Shown: positions 36,761 to 46,280, counted from the first letter of the stretch. The stretch: DNA of 64,000 nt from Sorangium cellulosum (GCF_002950945.1 NZ_CP012673.1:12205501-12269500), one strand, 5' to 3'. Notes: a model not told the origin generated them from the letters alone. Numbers and translations are program-made.

Positions 36761-38233
36761 TCAGAAGCCCGTCGGAGCGAAGGGCAGGACCGTCTTCAGG
36801 TCGGCGTCGTTGAACCGGAGCTGCAGGCCGATGAAGTAATCCCGGCGATCGCTGTTCAGGATGTCGTCGATGCCGCCGAGCAGCCACAGCTTGCGGATGA
36901 ACTCGTACGCGAGCGCGACCCGCCAGCGCGGCGACAGCTCCTCCCCGAAGCCGAACAGGTCCTGCCGCAGCTCGAACCGGTCGTCGAGCAGGTGGAGATC
37001 GAGGCCGAGGCCGCCCGTCGACTCCTTGATGCCGAACCGGCCGGTGAACGGGCCGAGCCGCTTCGCGAACTGGAACGAGAACCGGAACGCGTTCGTCGTG
37101 ATCGTCCGGACCTCCCGGTAATGCGCCGGGTCGTTCGGGTTCGTCGTGTCGACGTCGATCTGCTGGAAGTCCGTCTTGCCGCGGGGGTCGTTGACCAGCT
37201 CGACGACGTAGTACTTGTCCTCCGTCGGCTGGAGCCGGAGCTCGACGTAGCTCTTGATGGTGTTCGCCAGGAAGTTGTAGTCGGTCCGCAGGCCGACCAC
37301 CGTCTGGAACCGGCTGAGCCCGCCGACGAGCTCCCCGACGTCCTCGACGACCGTCTCGACCTCGTTGATCAGCGTCTCGTCCTTGGTGATGCGGCCGAGC
37401 GTGCCCTCGCCGCGATCGACACGCGCGGCGACGCTGTCCGCGTGCCGCATCGCCGACTCGAGGCTCTCGCTCGCGCGGCCGAGGCGCTCGGCGGCGCTGC
37501 GCAGCTCGCCCGGCCGCCCGTCCGCGCCGGGCACCTCGACCGCGGCCGTCATCGAGCGCACGTCCCGGCTCACCTGCTCGACGTTGCGCAGGATCTCCCG
37601 CAGCCGCGGCGCCGACTCGCCCGTGATCTGGTTGATGTTGTTGATCGTCTGCGTGACGCCCGCGCGGTTCTCGCGGACCGTGGCGTTCATCTGCTCGGTG
37701 ACGTCGGCGAGGTTGTCGAGGATCTGCGCGAGCCGGTCCTGCCCGGTGTCGGAGCCGACGGTGTTCTTCAGCGTCTCCGTGACGGCCTTCACGTCCTTCA
37801 GGATCTCGGCGACCTGCCCCTGCATCGACTGGATCGTGGGCTCGTCGATCGTGAAGACGATCCTGCCCTCGTCGGGGATGCGCGCCTTGCCCTCGGTGCC
37901 GGGCGCGAGCACGATGAACGACTCGCCGATGAGGCTCGTCGCGCGCTTGCCGATGGCCGCGTCCTCGTAGAGCGGGACGTCGGGGCTCATCTTGATGTCG
38001 ATGCGCGCCTGGCCGTTGTAGAGCGAGATCCTGTCGACGACGCCGACCTGGATGCCGGAGATCATCACCCGGGACTGCGGCGACACGCCGATCGCGTCCG
38101 GCAGCGTGGCCCAGACCCGGTAGCCGTTCCCGCCGCCCACATCGCGCGAGACGAAGCGGTACCCGCCGTAGGCCGCGCCTGCGAGCACGATCGTCATCAC
38201 GCCGACCTTCGCGGCCTTGGAGACCTCAGCCAT
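36761..38233 (-). CDS. MCE/MlaD-family protein with C-terminal beta-barrel-like domain
   Basis: 490 aa. Short cytoplasmic start, one helix (about 10-27), an MCE domain (about 35-115: VMISGIQVGVVDRISLYNGQ and SLIGESFIVLAPG), a long helical region of about 200 residues with coiled-coil character, then about 150 residues of amphipathic beta strands ending in Phe (FAPTGF). MCE proteins shuttle lipids between membranes; the C-terminal part resembles a porin-like barrel, which would bridge to the outer membrane in one chain. The mlaE/mlaF permease and ATPase genes are not in the window. Confidence 0.82.
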   Translation of the reverse strand: MAEVSKAAKVGVMTIVLAGAAYGGYRFVSRDVGGGNGYRVWATLPDAIGVSPQSRVMISGIQVGVVDRISLYNGQARIDIKMSPDVPLYEDAAIGKRATSLIGESFIVLAPGTEGKARIPDEGRIVFTIDEPTIQSMQGQVAEILKDVKAVTETLKNTVGSDTGQDRLAQILDNLADVTEQMNATVRENRAGVTQTINNINQITGESAPRLREILRNVEQVSRDVRSMTAAVEVPGADGRPGELRSAAERLGRASESLESAMRHADSVAARVDRGEGTLGRITKDETLINEVETVVEDVGELVGGLSRFQTVVGLRTDYNFLANTIKSYVELRLQPTEDKYYVVELVNDPRGKTDFQQIDVDTTNPNDPAHYREVRTITTNAFRFSFQFAKRLGPFTGRFGIKESTGGLGLDLHLLDDRFELRQDLFGFGEELSPRWRVALAYEFIRKLWLLGGIDDILNSDRRDYFIGLQLRFNDADLKTVLPFAPTGF

Positions 38234-38384
38234 CCTGCGCGAGGGCCACGGTAGCACGAGCCGACCGCGACGCCGCGCGGCTTTCTCCGCGGTCCACACG
38301 AAGGCCGCGGGACCGGCCCGCGCGGGTGGAGCGCGGCGCCGCGAGGGACGGGCGTGGGGCCGGGAAACCTGCTAGCCGAGGCGC

Positions 38385-39605
38385 ATGCGCTTGTGGTGGG
38401 CCAAGGCAGCAGTTGGCGCGGCGCTTACCTTCGCCGGGGCGGCGGCGGCGGAGCCTCCGGCGGCCACGGCGGGAGCTCCGGCGGCCACGGCGGGGGCTCC
38501 GGCGGCCGCGGCGGGGGCTCCGGCGCTCACCTGGGAGGCGACGACGCGCTCGCCGCAGCCGGCCGCGGGGCTCGCGCCGGAGGTCGCCGCGCTCGCGGCG
38601 CGCTGCGGGAGCGCGGACGCGGCGCTCGCGGCCGTCGCCCGGCGCAACGTCGAGCGGCAGCTCCAGGGAGGCGACATCATGCCTCCGGACGAGCTCGCCT
38701 TTGCGCTGCGCGCGGCGGGCGCCCCACACGCGTGGCCGCGGGGCTGGTCCATCACCGGCCGAGGGCTCGGCCAGGCGGACCTCGAGGCGCGGATCGACGG
38801 GTGGCTCTCGGGCTGGACGACGCTCGGGGCGCGGCGGTGCGGCGTTTCGCAGGCCCGGAAGCCGGACGGGACGACGATCGTGGCCGCGGTGGGCGTGGAC
38901 GCGCTCGCGGATCTGTCGCCGCTGCCGATCACCGCGCGGGTGGGGCAGTGGGTGACGCTCGAAGGGACGATGCGGGTGCCCGCGAGCGAGGCGAAGGTGG
39001 TGCTGCTCGGGCCGCGGGGCGCACCGAAGACGGTGGTGAGCTCGCTCTCGGGCGGGCGGCTCCGGTCGAGCTTCGCGGTGGACCAGCCGGGGAGCTGGCT
39101 GGTGCAGGTGCTCGCGACGGTGTCGACCGGGCCGAGGCCCGTGCTGGAGGCGATGATCTTCGCGGGGAGCGCGCCGCCGCGCCGGTTCGTGCGCGCGACG
39201 GCGCCCGGCGAGGAGGCCGCCAAGGGGGCGCAGGACGACGAGGGCGCGATGCTGCGCATGATGAACGCCGCGCGGGCCTCGGAGAAGCTGCCGGCGCTCG
39301 CGCGCGACGCGGCGCTCACCGCGCTGGCGCGGGCGCACTCCGAGGAGATGCTCAAGGCGAAGCTCGTAGGCCACGACGTGGGCTCGGGCGATCCGGCGGT
39401 GCGCCTCAAGGCGGCCGGCTACAAGGTGACGATCGCGGGAGAGAACGTGGCCAGCTCGAGCACGCCCGAGGGCGCGCACCGAGCGATCTGGGCGAGCCCG
39501 TCGCACCGGGGCAACCTGCTCGACCGGCGCTACTCGAGGACCGGCGTGGCGGTCGTGCGCGACGCGAGCGGCCGGGTCTGGGTGACGCAGCTCTTCGCAG
39601 GGTGA
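38385..39605 (+). CDS. CAP (SCP/PR-1) domain secreted protein
   Basis: 406 aa with a signal peptide (about 1-22), an Ala/Pro repeat, about 240 residues of unassigned sequence with two Cys, and a C-terminal CAP domain (about 280-406) showing MMNAARASEKLPAL, LARAHSEEMLKAKLVGHD, GENVA and the end RVWVTQLFAG. Bacterial CAP proteins are extracellular with unclear activity. Convergent with the Uma2 gene, only 10 bp apart. Confidence 0.8.
   Translation: MRLWWAKAAVGAALTFAGAAAAEPPAATAGAPAATAGAPAAAAGAPALTWEATTRSPQPAAGLAPEVAALAARCGSADAALAAVARRNVERQLQGGDIMPPDELAFALRAAGAPHAWPRGWSITGRGLGQADLEARIDGWLSGWTTLGARRCGVSQARKPDGTTIVAAVGVDALADLSPLPITARVGQWVTLEGTMRVPASEAKVVLLGPRGAPKTVVSSLSGGRLRSSFAVDQPGSWLVQVLATVSTGPRPVLEAMIFAGSAPPRRFVRATAPGEEAAKGAQDDEGAMLRMMNAARASEKLPALARDAALTALARAHSEEMLKAKLVGHDVGSGDPAVRLKAAGYKVTIAGENVASSSTPEGAHRAIWASPSHRGNLLDRRYSRTGVAVVRDASGRVWVTQLFAG
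38460..38522 (+). repeat. 21-bp in-frame tandem repeat
   Basis: Three near-identical copies of GCGGCCACGGCGGGAGCTCC(G), coding A-A-T-A-G-A-P or A-A-A-A-G-A-P, just after the signal peptide of the CAP protein. Confidence 0.88.
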
Positions 39606-39615
39606 CCGCGGGACG

Positions 39616-40506
39616 TCAGTCCCCGCCGCGCTCTCGCCGGAGCCGCTCGAGCTCGGCCATGACCTCCGCGAGCTGGCGCTCGGCCTTCTCGCGGGCGCGG
39701 GCCTCCTCCTCGCGGGCGCGGGCCTCCTCCTCGCGGGCGCGGGCCTCCTCCTCGCGGGCGCGGGCCTCCTCCTCGCGGGCGCGGGCCTCCTCGTCCAGGC
39801 GCATCTCGAGCTCGTGCGCACGTTGCTCCGCAGCGTCGACGAGGGCGCCCAGCTTGTCGAGGAGCTCATCGGTGTCGGGGATCGCGGCCTCTCCCGCGTA
39901 GAAGCGGAGGCGGCCGCCCTCGATCACCAGATCGAGCCCGAGCACCCGCGAGGCGTAGTGGCCGCGCTGCGGGATGACAGGCTCGTAGGCCTTCGCAGCC
40001 GATGAGGCCAGGCGAAAGCCGCGAAGCGAGCCGCGCTTCCGGTCGTAGACGAAGTACTCCGGGATACCGAGCCGCGCGAACCACTCCACGTTGCGCTGGA
40101 GATCCTTCCTGCGTCGCCCGCGGACGATCACCTCGAGCGCGAAGTCGAGGCCCTTGCCCTCGTCGGACACCACCCACCGGTCGCGCTCGTGCGTCTCCAC
40201 GTCGACCACCGCAATGACGTCGGGAGAAAAGACGCGCTCGCCCGGATAGTACACCGCGAGGTTGCCGCTCACATACACGCGGCGGCCAGCGCGCCGGAAC
40301 CAGCGGTCGAGCGTCGTACGCGCCCGGGTCACCGGGTGCCAGTGAGGATCGCCCTCGGGCGGCGCGGCTTCGTCCAGGGGGAACTCGGACGGGAGGCTGT
40401 CCACGATCTCGCGGCGCTGCTCGGGCGTGAGCTGCTCCCAGATCTCGGCGGTGGGAGCGCGTGGATCGTCAGGATCAACGGGCCACAGGGCAGGCGCTCG
40501 GTTCAT
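39616..40506 (-). CDS. Uma2-family putative endonuclease
   Basis: 296 aa. The Uma2 (DUF820) core at about 50-200 contains the PD-(D/E)xK-like residues: FSPDVIAVVDVE, LDFALEVIVRGRR and EYFVYDRKRG. After it a Glu/Arg/Ala coiled coil of five seven-residue repeats (E-E-A-R-A-R-E) and a short helix close the protein. Uma2 proteins are widespread and multicopy in myxobacteria and cyanobacteria, with unproven nuclease activity. Divergent from the Hsp70-like gene, 153 bp apart. Confidence 0.83.
   Translation of the reverse strand: MNRAPALWPVDPDDPRAPTAEIWEQLTPEQRREIVDSLPSEFPLDEAAPPEGDPHWHPVTRARTTLDRWFRRAGRRVYVSGNLAVYYPGERVFSPDVIAVVDVETHERDRWVVSDEGKGLDFALEVIVRGRRRKDLQRNVEWFARLGIPEYFVYDRKRGSLRGFRLASSAAKAYEPVIPQRGHYASRVLGLDLVIEGGRLRFYAGEAAIPDTDELLDKLGALVDAAEQRAHELEMRLDEEARAREEEARAREEEARAREEEARAREEEARAREKAERQLAEVMAELERLRRERGGD
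39688..39792 (-). repeat. Five identical 21-bp in-frame repeats
   Basis: CTCGCGGGCGCGGGCCTCCT(C) five times without change; encodes one heptad per unit in the Uma2 coiled coil, so copy number changes the coil by whole heptads. Confidence 0.95.
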
Positions 40507-40659
40507 GGCCAGAGTCTACCCGCATCCAGCGGGGCCGTCGCGTGGCGCCGCGCGGCGAGCAGGCGTCCAGAGCCCGCCGAGCGCCGCCCGCGAGCCGGCG
40601 TACGGCATTCTGCGGGCTCGCCCGAGCGACCGCCGGGGCGCGCGTGTATCCTTGCACCG

Positions 40660-43119
40660 ATGGCTGCACGCCCGCTTTACGTCGGTATCGACCTCGGCAC
40701 CACGAACTCGACCGCGGCCGCGTTCGACGGCGAAAAGGTCACCCTGGTCAGGAACTCCCAGGGCGCGACGCTCACGCCGAGCGTGGTGCGGATCGACGCG
40801 CGCGGGACGGCCATGGTCGGCGCGCGCGCGCGGCGGTTCCTCGAGAGCGACCCGCAGAACACCCGCGCGGAGTTCAAGCGGCTGATGGGGACGGCGCAGC
40901 CGCTCGCGTTCGCGGCGGCGAAGGTGACGAAGAAGCCCGAGGAGCTCGCGGCGGAGGTGCTGCGCTCGCTGCGCGCCGACGTCGCCGAGCACCTCGGCGT
41001 CCAGCCGGCCGCGGCGGTGATCTCGGTGCCGGCGCTCTTCGAGCTGCCGCAGAGCGCCGCGACCTCCGAGGCGGCGCGCCTCGCGGGGTTCGAACGCGTC
41101 GAGCTGATCCAGGAGCCGGTGGCCTCGGCGCTCGCGGCCGGCTGGACGGCGGAGGAGCCCGCGGGCAGCTGGCTCGTCTACGACCTCGGCGGCGGGACGT
41201 TCGACGTCTCGCTGCTCGAGACCCGCGACGGGCTGCTCCGCGTGGTCGGGCACGACGGCGACAACTTCCTCGGCGGGCGCGACTTCGACTGGGCCGTGGT
41301 CGACTGGGCGCTCGCCGAGATCGCGCGCACCCAGGGCGCCGCCGTGAGCCGCGCCGATCCGCGGCACGCCGCCGCCCTCCGCAAGCTCAAGCTCGCGGTC
41401 GAGGAGATCAAGATCGAGCTCACCCGCGCCGAGGAGGCGGCGCTCGCCCTGCCCGCGGCGTTCGAGGTGGACGGCGCGCCCGTCGACGTCGACCTGGTGC
41501 TGGAGAGGTCCACGCTCGACGCGCTCTGCGCGCCGATCATCGACCGCTCGATCGCGGTCTGCAAGCGGCTGCTCGCGACGCACGGCCTCGAGGCGTCGCA
41601 GCTCGCGCGCGTGGTGCTCGTGGGCGGGCCGACGGTGATGCCGGCGCTCCGGGCGCGCGTCCGGGACGCGCTGGGCGCGCCGTTCGGCGAGGGGCTCGAT
41701 CCGATGACCCTCGTCGCGCAGGGGGCGGCGATCTACGCGGCGACGGCCGGGCTCGACGCGCGGCCGGTAGCGCCGCACCCGGGCGCGGAGGGCCGCCGCC
41801 TCTGGCTCCAGTACCCGGCGATGTCGTCGGACCTGACGCCCCACGTGGTGGGCCGCGTCGTCGAGGGGCCGGGGCCCGCGCCCGAGCGGATCCGCCTCGC
41901 GCGCGAGGGCGACGCCTGGACGAGCGCCGAGGCCACGCTCGACGACGAGGGGGCGTTCGTGATCACCGTCGACCTCTTGCCGCGCCGCCCGAACGTGTTC
42001 CGCGTCGAGGCGACCTCGGCCGGCGGCGCCAGGGTGCCGGTGCACCCGCAGGCGATCACCATCGTCCAGGGCCTCACGATCAGCGATCCGCCGCTGTCGC
42101 GCACCGTGGGGGTCGCGCTCGCGGACAACACCGTGCGCGTCTACTTCGAGCGGGGGGCGCCGCTGCCGGCGAGGCGGACGTTCGTGCACCACAGCGTGGA
42201 GAGCGTGCCGAAGGGGTCGAGCGCGTGCGCGCTGAAGATCCCCATCGTGCAGGGCGAGCTCGACGTCGCCCACCTCTGCCGCGTGGTCGGGACGCTGGAG
42301 ATCGACGGGACCGGGCTCGCCGCGACCCTGCCCGCGGGCTCGCCGATCGAGCTCACGCTCGAGCTCGACCGGGGCGGGCACCTCTCGGCGCGCGCGCTCA
42401 TCCCCTCGCAGGGGCTCGTGTTCGAACGCGTCGCGCACCTGCTCGTCCCCGAGGCGGCGCCCGAGGTGCTCGACGCCTCGCTCGCGGCGATGCGCGCGCG
42501 GCTCGCCTCGGTGCGCGAGGGCGCGCTGCGCAGCGACGCGCCGCGCGCGCTCGGCAAGGTCACCTACGTCGAGTGCGCGCTCGGCGAGGTGGAGCGCGAC
42601 GTGGCGGCGGCGCGCGGCGGGGACGCCGACGCCGGGCAGAAGGCGCGGCGCGCGCTCCTGGAGCTCGACGTGATGCTCGAGCAGGCCGAGGCCGACAAGC
42701 GCTGGCCCGAGCTCGAGGCCGAGGCGCAGGCCGCCGTCGCGAACGCGTCGGCGTGGATCGCGCAGCTCGGATCGGGCACCGAGAAGGCGCTCCTCGAGGA
42801 GGCCGCGCAGGGGGTGGCGCGCGCGCGGGGCGAGAAGAACCAGGTCGAGCTCCAGCGGCAGCTCCGCCTCGTGCGGAACCTGAGCAGCGCGGCGTTCCAG
42901 CGGCACCCGAAGGCGTGGACCTGGATGTTCGAGGAGGCCGCCTCCGAGGCGCACCAGGCGTCGGATCTGGTCCGCGCCCAGAAGCTCGTGCGCGACGGGC
43001 GGAGCGCGGCGGAGCGCGGGGACACGGCGGCGCTCAGGACGATCACCGAGGAGCTCTGGCGCCTCTTGCCGGTCGACGCGCAGAAGCGCCGGCTCGGCCA
43101 CGAGTCGGGGGTCCGGTGA
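40660..43119 (+). CDS. Hsp70/DnaK-family protein, divergent C-terminus
   Basis: 819 aa; DnaK is usually near 640. The ATPase domain is complete: GIDLGTTNSTAAAFD, LIQEPVASALAAGW, VYDLGGGTFDVSLLE and VVLVGGPTVMPALRARV. The substrate domain is strongly diverged and followed by about 250 residues of helical, Ala/Glu/Arg-rich sequence. It forms a coupled trio with the J-like gene (GTG within the stop) and a membrane protein gene, so a membrane-linked chaperone system is likely. TATCCT at 40647-40652 could be a -10 close to the ATG. It is not the housekeeping DnaK: no grpE or dnaJ is nearby. Confidence 0.88.
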   Translation: MAARPLYVGIDLGTTNSTAAAFDGEKVTLVRNSQGATLTPSVVRIDARGTAMVGARARRFLESDPQNTRAEFKRLMGTAQPLAFAAAKVTKKPEELAAEVLRSLRADVAEHLGVQPAAAVISVPALFELPQSAATSEAARLAGFERVELIQEPVASALAAGWTAEEPAGSWLVYDLGGGTFDVSLLETRDGLLRVVGHDGDNFLGGRDFDWAVVDWALAEIARTQGAAVSRADPRHAAALRKLKLAVEEIKIELTRAEEAALALPAAFEVDGAPVDVDLVLERSTLDALCAPIIDRSIAVCKRLLATHGLEASQLARVVLVGGPTVMPALRARVRDALGAPFGEGLDPMTLVAQGAAIYAATAGLDARPVAPHPGAEGRRLWLQYPAMSSDLTPHVVGRVVEGPGPAPERIRLAREGDAWTSAEATLDDEGAFVITVDLLPRRPNVFRVEATSAGGARVPVHPQAITIVQGLTISDPPLSRTVGVALADNTVRVYFERGAPLPARRTFVHHSVESVPKGSSACALKIPIVQGELDVAHLCRVVGTLEIDGTGLAATLPAGSPIELTLELDRGGHLSARALIPSQGLVFERVAHLLVPEAAPEVLDASLAAMRARLASVREGALRSDAPRALGKVTYVECALGEVERDVAAARGGDADAGQKARRALLELDVMLEQAEADKRWPELEAEAQAAVANASAWIAQLGSGTEKALLEEAAQGVARARGEKNQVELQRQLRLVRNLSSAAFQRHPKAWTWMFEEAASEAHQASDLVRAQKLVRDGRSAAERGDTAALRTITEELWRLLPVDAQKRRLGHESGVR

Positions 43120-43511
43120 AGGACGCCGCGCTCGGCCGCATCCGCGACAACCCGTTCTACGTGCTCGGCCTGCGCCCGAGCGCGAGCCGCGCGGAGATCG
43201 AGCGCGAGGGGCAGAAGCTGCTCGGGATGCTCGAGCTCAAGCTCGCGAGCGCCGCGACGTACCCGACGCCGGTCGGCCCCGGCGCCCGCACGGCCGACAA
43301 GGTGCGGCAGGCCATGGCGGCCCTCCGGGATCCGGAGCGGCGGCTCGCGCACGAGGTCTGGGCGCGGCTCGATCCGCGGCCTGCGCGCGCGGCTCTCGAG
43401 GACGAGCTCGACGGCGACCTCGGCGAGCTCCCGCCGCCGGAGCCGCCCGGGGAGGATCCGCGCGCGCCGTGGCCGGAGGCGCTGTCCGCCCTCGGCTGGA
43501 GATCGCGGTGA
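43116..43511 (+). CDS. J-domain-like protein lacking HPD
   Basis: 131 aa from GTG 43116, overlapping the Hsp70-like stop by 4 bp. NPFYVLGLRPSASRAEIERE corresponds to J-domain helices I-II, and ALRDPERRLAHEVWARL to helix IV, but the HPD tripeptide needed to trigger Hsp70 ATPase is absent; the loop reads LLGMLELKLASAATY. The C-terminus is Glu/Pro-rich. It may dock on its Hsp70 partner without classic stimulation. The next gene starts inside its stop codon. Confidence 0.75.
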   Translation: MKDAALGRIRDNPFYVLGLRPSASRAEIEREGQKLLGMLELKLASAATYPTPVGPGARTADKVRQAMAALRDPERRLAHEVWARLDPRPARAALEDELDGDLGELPPPEPPGEDPRAPWPEALSALGWRSR

Positions 43512-45076
43512 CCCTCGGCGTCCTGCTCGCCCTGGCGGTCGTCGCGCGGCTGGTCATCGAGGTGATCGCGCGGAAGATCTCGCCCAGCGCGTCGCCGCAC
43601 CTCGACGTGCCCGGCGCGAGCGTCCGGCTCGTCGCCGCATGGCACCACGTCGCCTTGGCCGCGGTCCTGCTCGCGATCGGCCTTGCCGCGGGGCAGCTCT
43701 GGAGCGCACTGCTGCTCGCGCCGCTCGCGGCCCTGCTCGCGCCCTGGCCCGCCGCCCGCCTCGCGCTGATCCCGCTCGGGCTGCCGCGCGCGGCCTGCTG
43801 GGTCGCCTCGCTCTCGGAGTGGACGTGGCGCGCCGACCGGCGCGGCGGCGCGGCGCTCGCGGCCGCGTGGGCGCTCTGCCGCGCGCGGCGGCCGGACCCC
43901 GCGGCGGAGGCCTGGGTGAGCGACCTGGTCGAGGGCGCCTCCCTGCGGCGCGACGGCGCGGGCGCCCGCGGCGGGGCGGCCCCTGCAAGGGACGCGGCGC
44001 GACGGCCCCCGCTCCGCGGCGCCGGCGTCGCGGCCGGCGCGATGCTCGCGGCCTACCGCGGCGACGTGGAGGGCGCGCGGGCGCTCTTCGAGAGCGTCGC
44101 CGCGCTGGACGAGCGCGCCTGCCCCCGCGAGGCCCGCCGCATCGCCGCGGGCTGGCTGGCCGCGGAGGCCGCCTCGCGCGGCGACTGGGCCGCCGTGCTC
44201 GAGCGCGCCCGCGAGGGCGGCGGCCGGGCGCTCGCGCTGCTCGGCGCCGTCGCCGCGCGCCTGCTCGGCGAGGCGCCCACGCCGGGCGCGCTCGAGCTCT
44301 GGCTCCGCTGGCTCGCCGCGCCCCGCCGCCGCGCCACGCTCCCGCTCGTGCGCCGCGCCCTCGCGGCGGGCGACGGCGCGCCGCGCCCGGAGCCGGAGGC
44401 GCCCGAGCCGTGCGCCGCGAAGGTCGCCGAGGGCGACCTGTGGAGCCGGGCGGTGCTGCTGCACGCGGGGCTGCTGCTCCGGGCGGACGGCGCGATCTCG
44501 GGCGACGACCTCCGGCGGCTCGGCGGCGCGTGGGACGCGGCGCTCGAGGACGAGCGCGCCCAGGCCGAGCTCCGCGAGCGGGCGCGGTCGCTCGGCGCCT
44601 CGGGCGCGCAGGCGGCGCTCGGGCCGCTCGCGCGCGCGGTCGAGGAGGACCTCGCGGCGGCGCTGCGCGCGGCGCGCGTGCCGCACGCGGACTGGAACGA
44701 CCTCGGCGCGACGATCGGCCGCACGCGCCGGCGGCTCCGGGACGAGCTCCTCTCCGAGGTGGAGCTCGCGTGCGACGCCCTGCGCCGCCGCGTCGACGAG
44801 GCGCGCGAGCTCCCGCCGCTCGCGGAGTGGCGCGAGTGGACCTCGCTCCGCGCCCAGTACGAGGGCGCGGCGGCGCTGGTCGGCCTGGAGTTCCGCCGCC
44901 TCGCGTTCCCCAAGGTCCACGCCGACGTGTGCCACGCCGCCGTCTGGCTGTTCAACACGAGGAAGGAGCGGGCGATCGGCAACGCGATGTTCCGGTGGCT
45001 GCTCGCCGAGGCCGAGGCGCTCGACGACGCGCGCATCGCAGGGCTCCAGCGCGGCAACGTCGCGTGCGGGGTGTGA
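43508..45076 (+). CDS. Membrane protein of the Hsp70-like operon
   Basis: 522 aa from GTG 43508 (overlap GTGA with the J-like gene). Two or three hydrophobic segments lie within the first 110 residues (TLGVLLALAVVARLVIEVIA; VALAAVLLAIGLAAGQLW; LLLAPLAALLAPW). The remaining 400 residues are helical and Ala/Arg/Leu-rich, TPR- or SEL1-like in feel but without clear repeats. No family recognised. Strict coupling with Hsp70-like and J-like genes suggests it tethers them at the membrane. Confidence 0.7.
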   Translation: MTLGVLLALAVVARLVIEVIARKISPSASPHLDVPGASVRLVAAWHHVALAAVLLAIGLAAGQLWSALLLAPLAALLAPWPAARLALIPLGLPRAACWVASLSEWTWRADRRGGAALAAAWALCRARRPDPAAEAWVSDLVEGASLRRDGAGARGGAAPARDAARRPPLRGAGVAAGAMLAAYRGDVEGARALFESVAALDERACPREARRIAAGWLAAEAASRGDWAAVLERAREGGGRALALLGAVAARLLGEAPTPGALELWLRWLAAPRRRATLPLVRRALAAGDGAPRPEPEAPEPCAAKVAEGDLWSRAVLLHAGLLLRADGAISGDDLRRLGGAWDAALEDERAQAELRERARSLGASGAQAALGPLARAVEEDLAAALRAARVPHADWNDLGATIGRTRRRLRDELLSEVELACDALRRRVDEARELPPLAEWREWTSLRAQYEGAAALVGLEFRRLAFPKVHADVCHAAVWLFNTRKERAIGNAMFRWLLAEAEALDDARIAGLQRGNVACGV

Positions 45077-45155
45077 CCGGCCGGCCCGAGCGCTCTGGTC
45101 GCGCGGCGCGCCGGCGCCGTCACGGCGGAAGGGGCACCAACAAATTCAATAACTA

Positions 45156-45186
45156 CGAGTAGCTGGCGGTTCCGCCGGGCTACTCG
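45156..45186 (-). terminator. Bidirectional hairpin terminator
   Basis: CGAGTAGC / GCTACTCG outer stem and GGCGG TT CCGCC inner stem. It overlaps the last codon of the CDF gene; on the minus strand it is followed by TAGTTATTGAATTTG, T-rich enough for termination. Confidence 0.65.
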
Positions 45187-46280
45187 GTGCCGCGGCTGCC
45201 CGCGGGGCCGCCGCCGCGCGACGCCGGCTCGCCCGGGCGCCTGAGCGTCACGAGGCGCTCTTCGTGGAGCGGCTCGGGCTGGATCGTGCAGTGGTCCAGC
45301 GCGTGCCGCTCGCGCAGGCGCCGGCTCACGGCCGCGGCCACGTCCGTGCCGTGGTGTCCCTTGGCGAGCACCACGTGCACGGTGAGCACGTTGAACCCGT
45401 CGGAGATCGACCAGACGTGCAGGTCGTGGAAGTCGAGCACGCCGGGCACGCTCCTGATCGTGTGCTCGACGTCGGCGAGGTCGATCTCGACGGGGCTGCC
45501 CTCCATCAGCACGCGGGACGTGTCGCGCACGAGCCGCCAGCCGCCCCAGAGCACGAGCGCGCCGATCGCCGCGCTGATCACCGGGTCGGCCCGCGTCCAG
45601 CCGAAGGCGAGGATGAGCACCCCGGCCGCGATGGCGCCCACCGAGCCGAGCGCGTCGGACAGCACGTGCGCCAGCGCCGCGCGCGTGTTGATGTTGTGCC
45701 CGCGCCCGCCGGACGAGAGCAGCAGCGCCGCGGCCACGTTGACGAGCAGCCCGAGCGCCGCGGTGAACGTCAGCGCCTCGGCGTGCACCGCCTCCGGCGC
45801 GCGCCACCGGCGGGCCGCCTCGATGAAGATCCAGATCGCCGTCAGCGCGAGCGCGATCCCGTTGGCGAACGCCGCAAGCACCTCCGCGCGCCGGAAGCCG
45901 TACGTCCGCGCGCGCGTCCTCGCCTGCGCGGCGATGCGCTGCGCGAGGATCGCGAGCGCCAGCGCCGCGGCGTCCGCGAGCATGTGGCCCGCGTCGGCCA
46001 GGAGGGCGAGGCTCTTCGACCACCAGCCGATCGCCGCCTCGACGACCAGGAACGACGTCGTGAGCGCGAAGGCGGCGACGAGCCGGCGGAGCGGCGTGCC
46101 CCGGTGGTCGTGCGTGTGGCCGCGGTGGTCGTGGCCGTGATCGTGATCGTGATCGTGATCGTGACCGTCGCCGTGATCATGCCCGTCGCCATGGTCATGC
46201 CCGTCGCCATGGTCGTGCCGAGCGCCGCCCCCGCGCGGGTGCTCGTGAAGGTGGCCCCCGCGGTCCTCGGGCGTCCCCAT
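45180..46280 (-). CDS. Cation diffusion facilitator (CzcD/ZitB-like)
   Basis: 366 aa proton-coupled exporter of Zn/Co/Cd. Six membrane helices; metal site pairs DAGHMLAD (helix II) and LAHVLSDALGS (helix V) give the HD-HD Zn/Cd type. The first 60 residues are a His/Asp/Gly repeat (H-D-H-G-D-G), a metal-chelating region built from an 18-bp repeat. Cytoplasmic C-terminal domain contains DFHDLHVWSISDG. ATG 46280 lies 17 bp after the thiolase stop, same strand. Confidence 0.92.
   Translation of the reverse strand: MGTPEDRGGHLHEHPRGGGARHDHGDGHDHGDGHDHGDGHDHDHDHDHGHDHRGHTHDHRGTPLRRLVAAFALTTSFLVVEAAIGWWSKSLALLADAGHMLADAAALALAILAQRIAAQARTRARTYGFRRAEVLAAFANGIALALTAIWIFIEAARRWRAPEAVHAEALTFTAALGLLVNVAAALLLSSGGRGHNINTRAALAHVLSDALGSVGAIAAGVLILAFGWTRADPVISAAIGALVLWGGWRLVRDTSRVLMEGSPVEIDLADVEHTIRSVPGVLDFHDLHVWSISDGFNVLTVHVVLAKGHHGTDVAAAVSRRLRERHALDHCTIQPEPLHEERLVTLRRPGEPASRGGGPAGSRGTE

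Noticed and set aside
40516..43101. Minus-strand open frame opposite the Hsp70-like gene
   Set aside because: No motifs, Arg/Glu/Leu-rich shadow composition; the plus strand has a complete Hsp70 ATPase.
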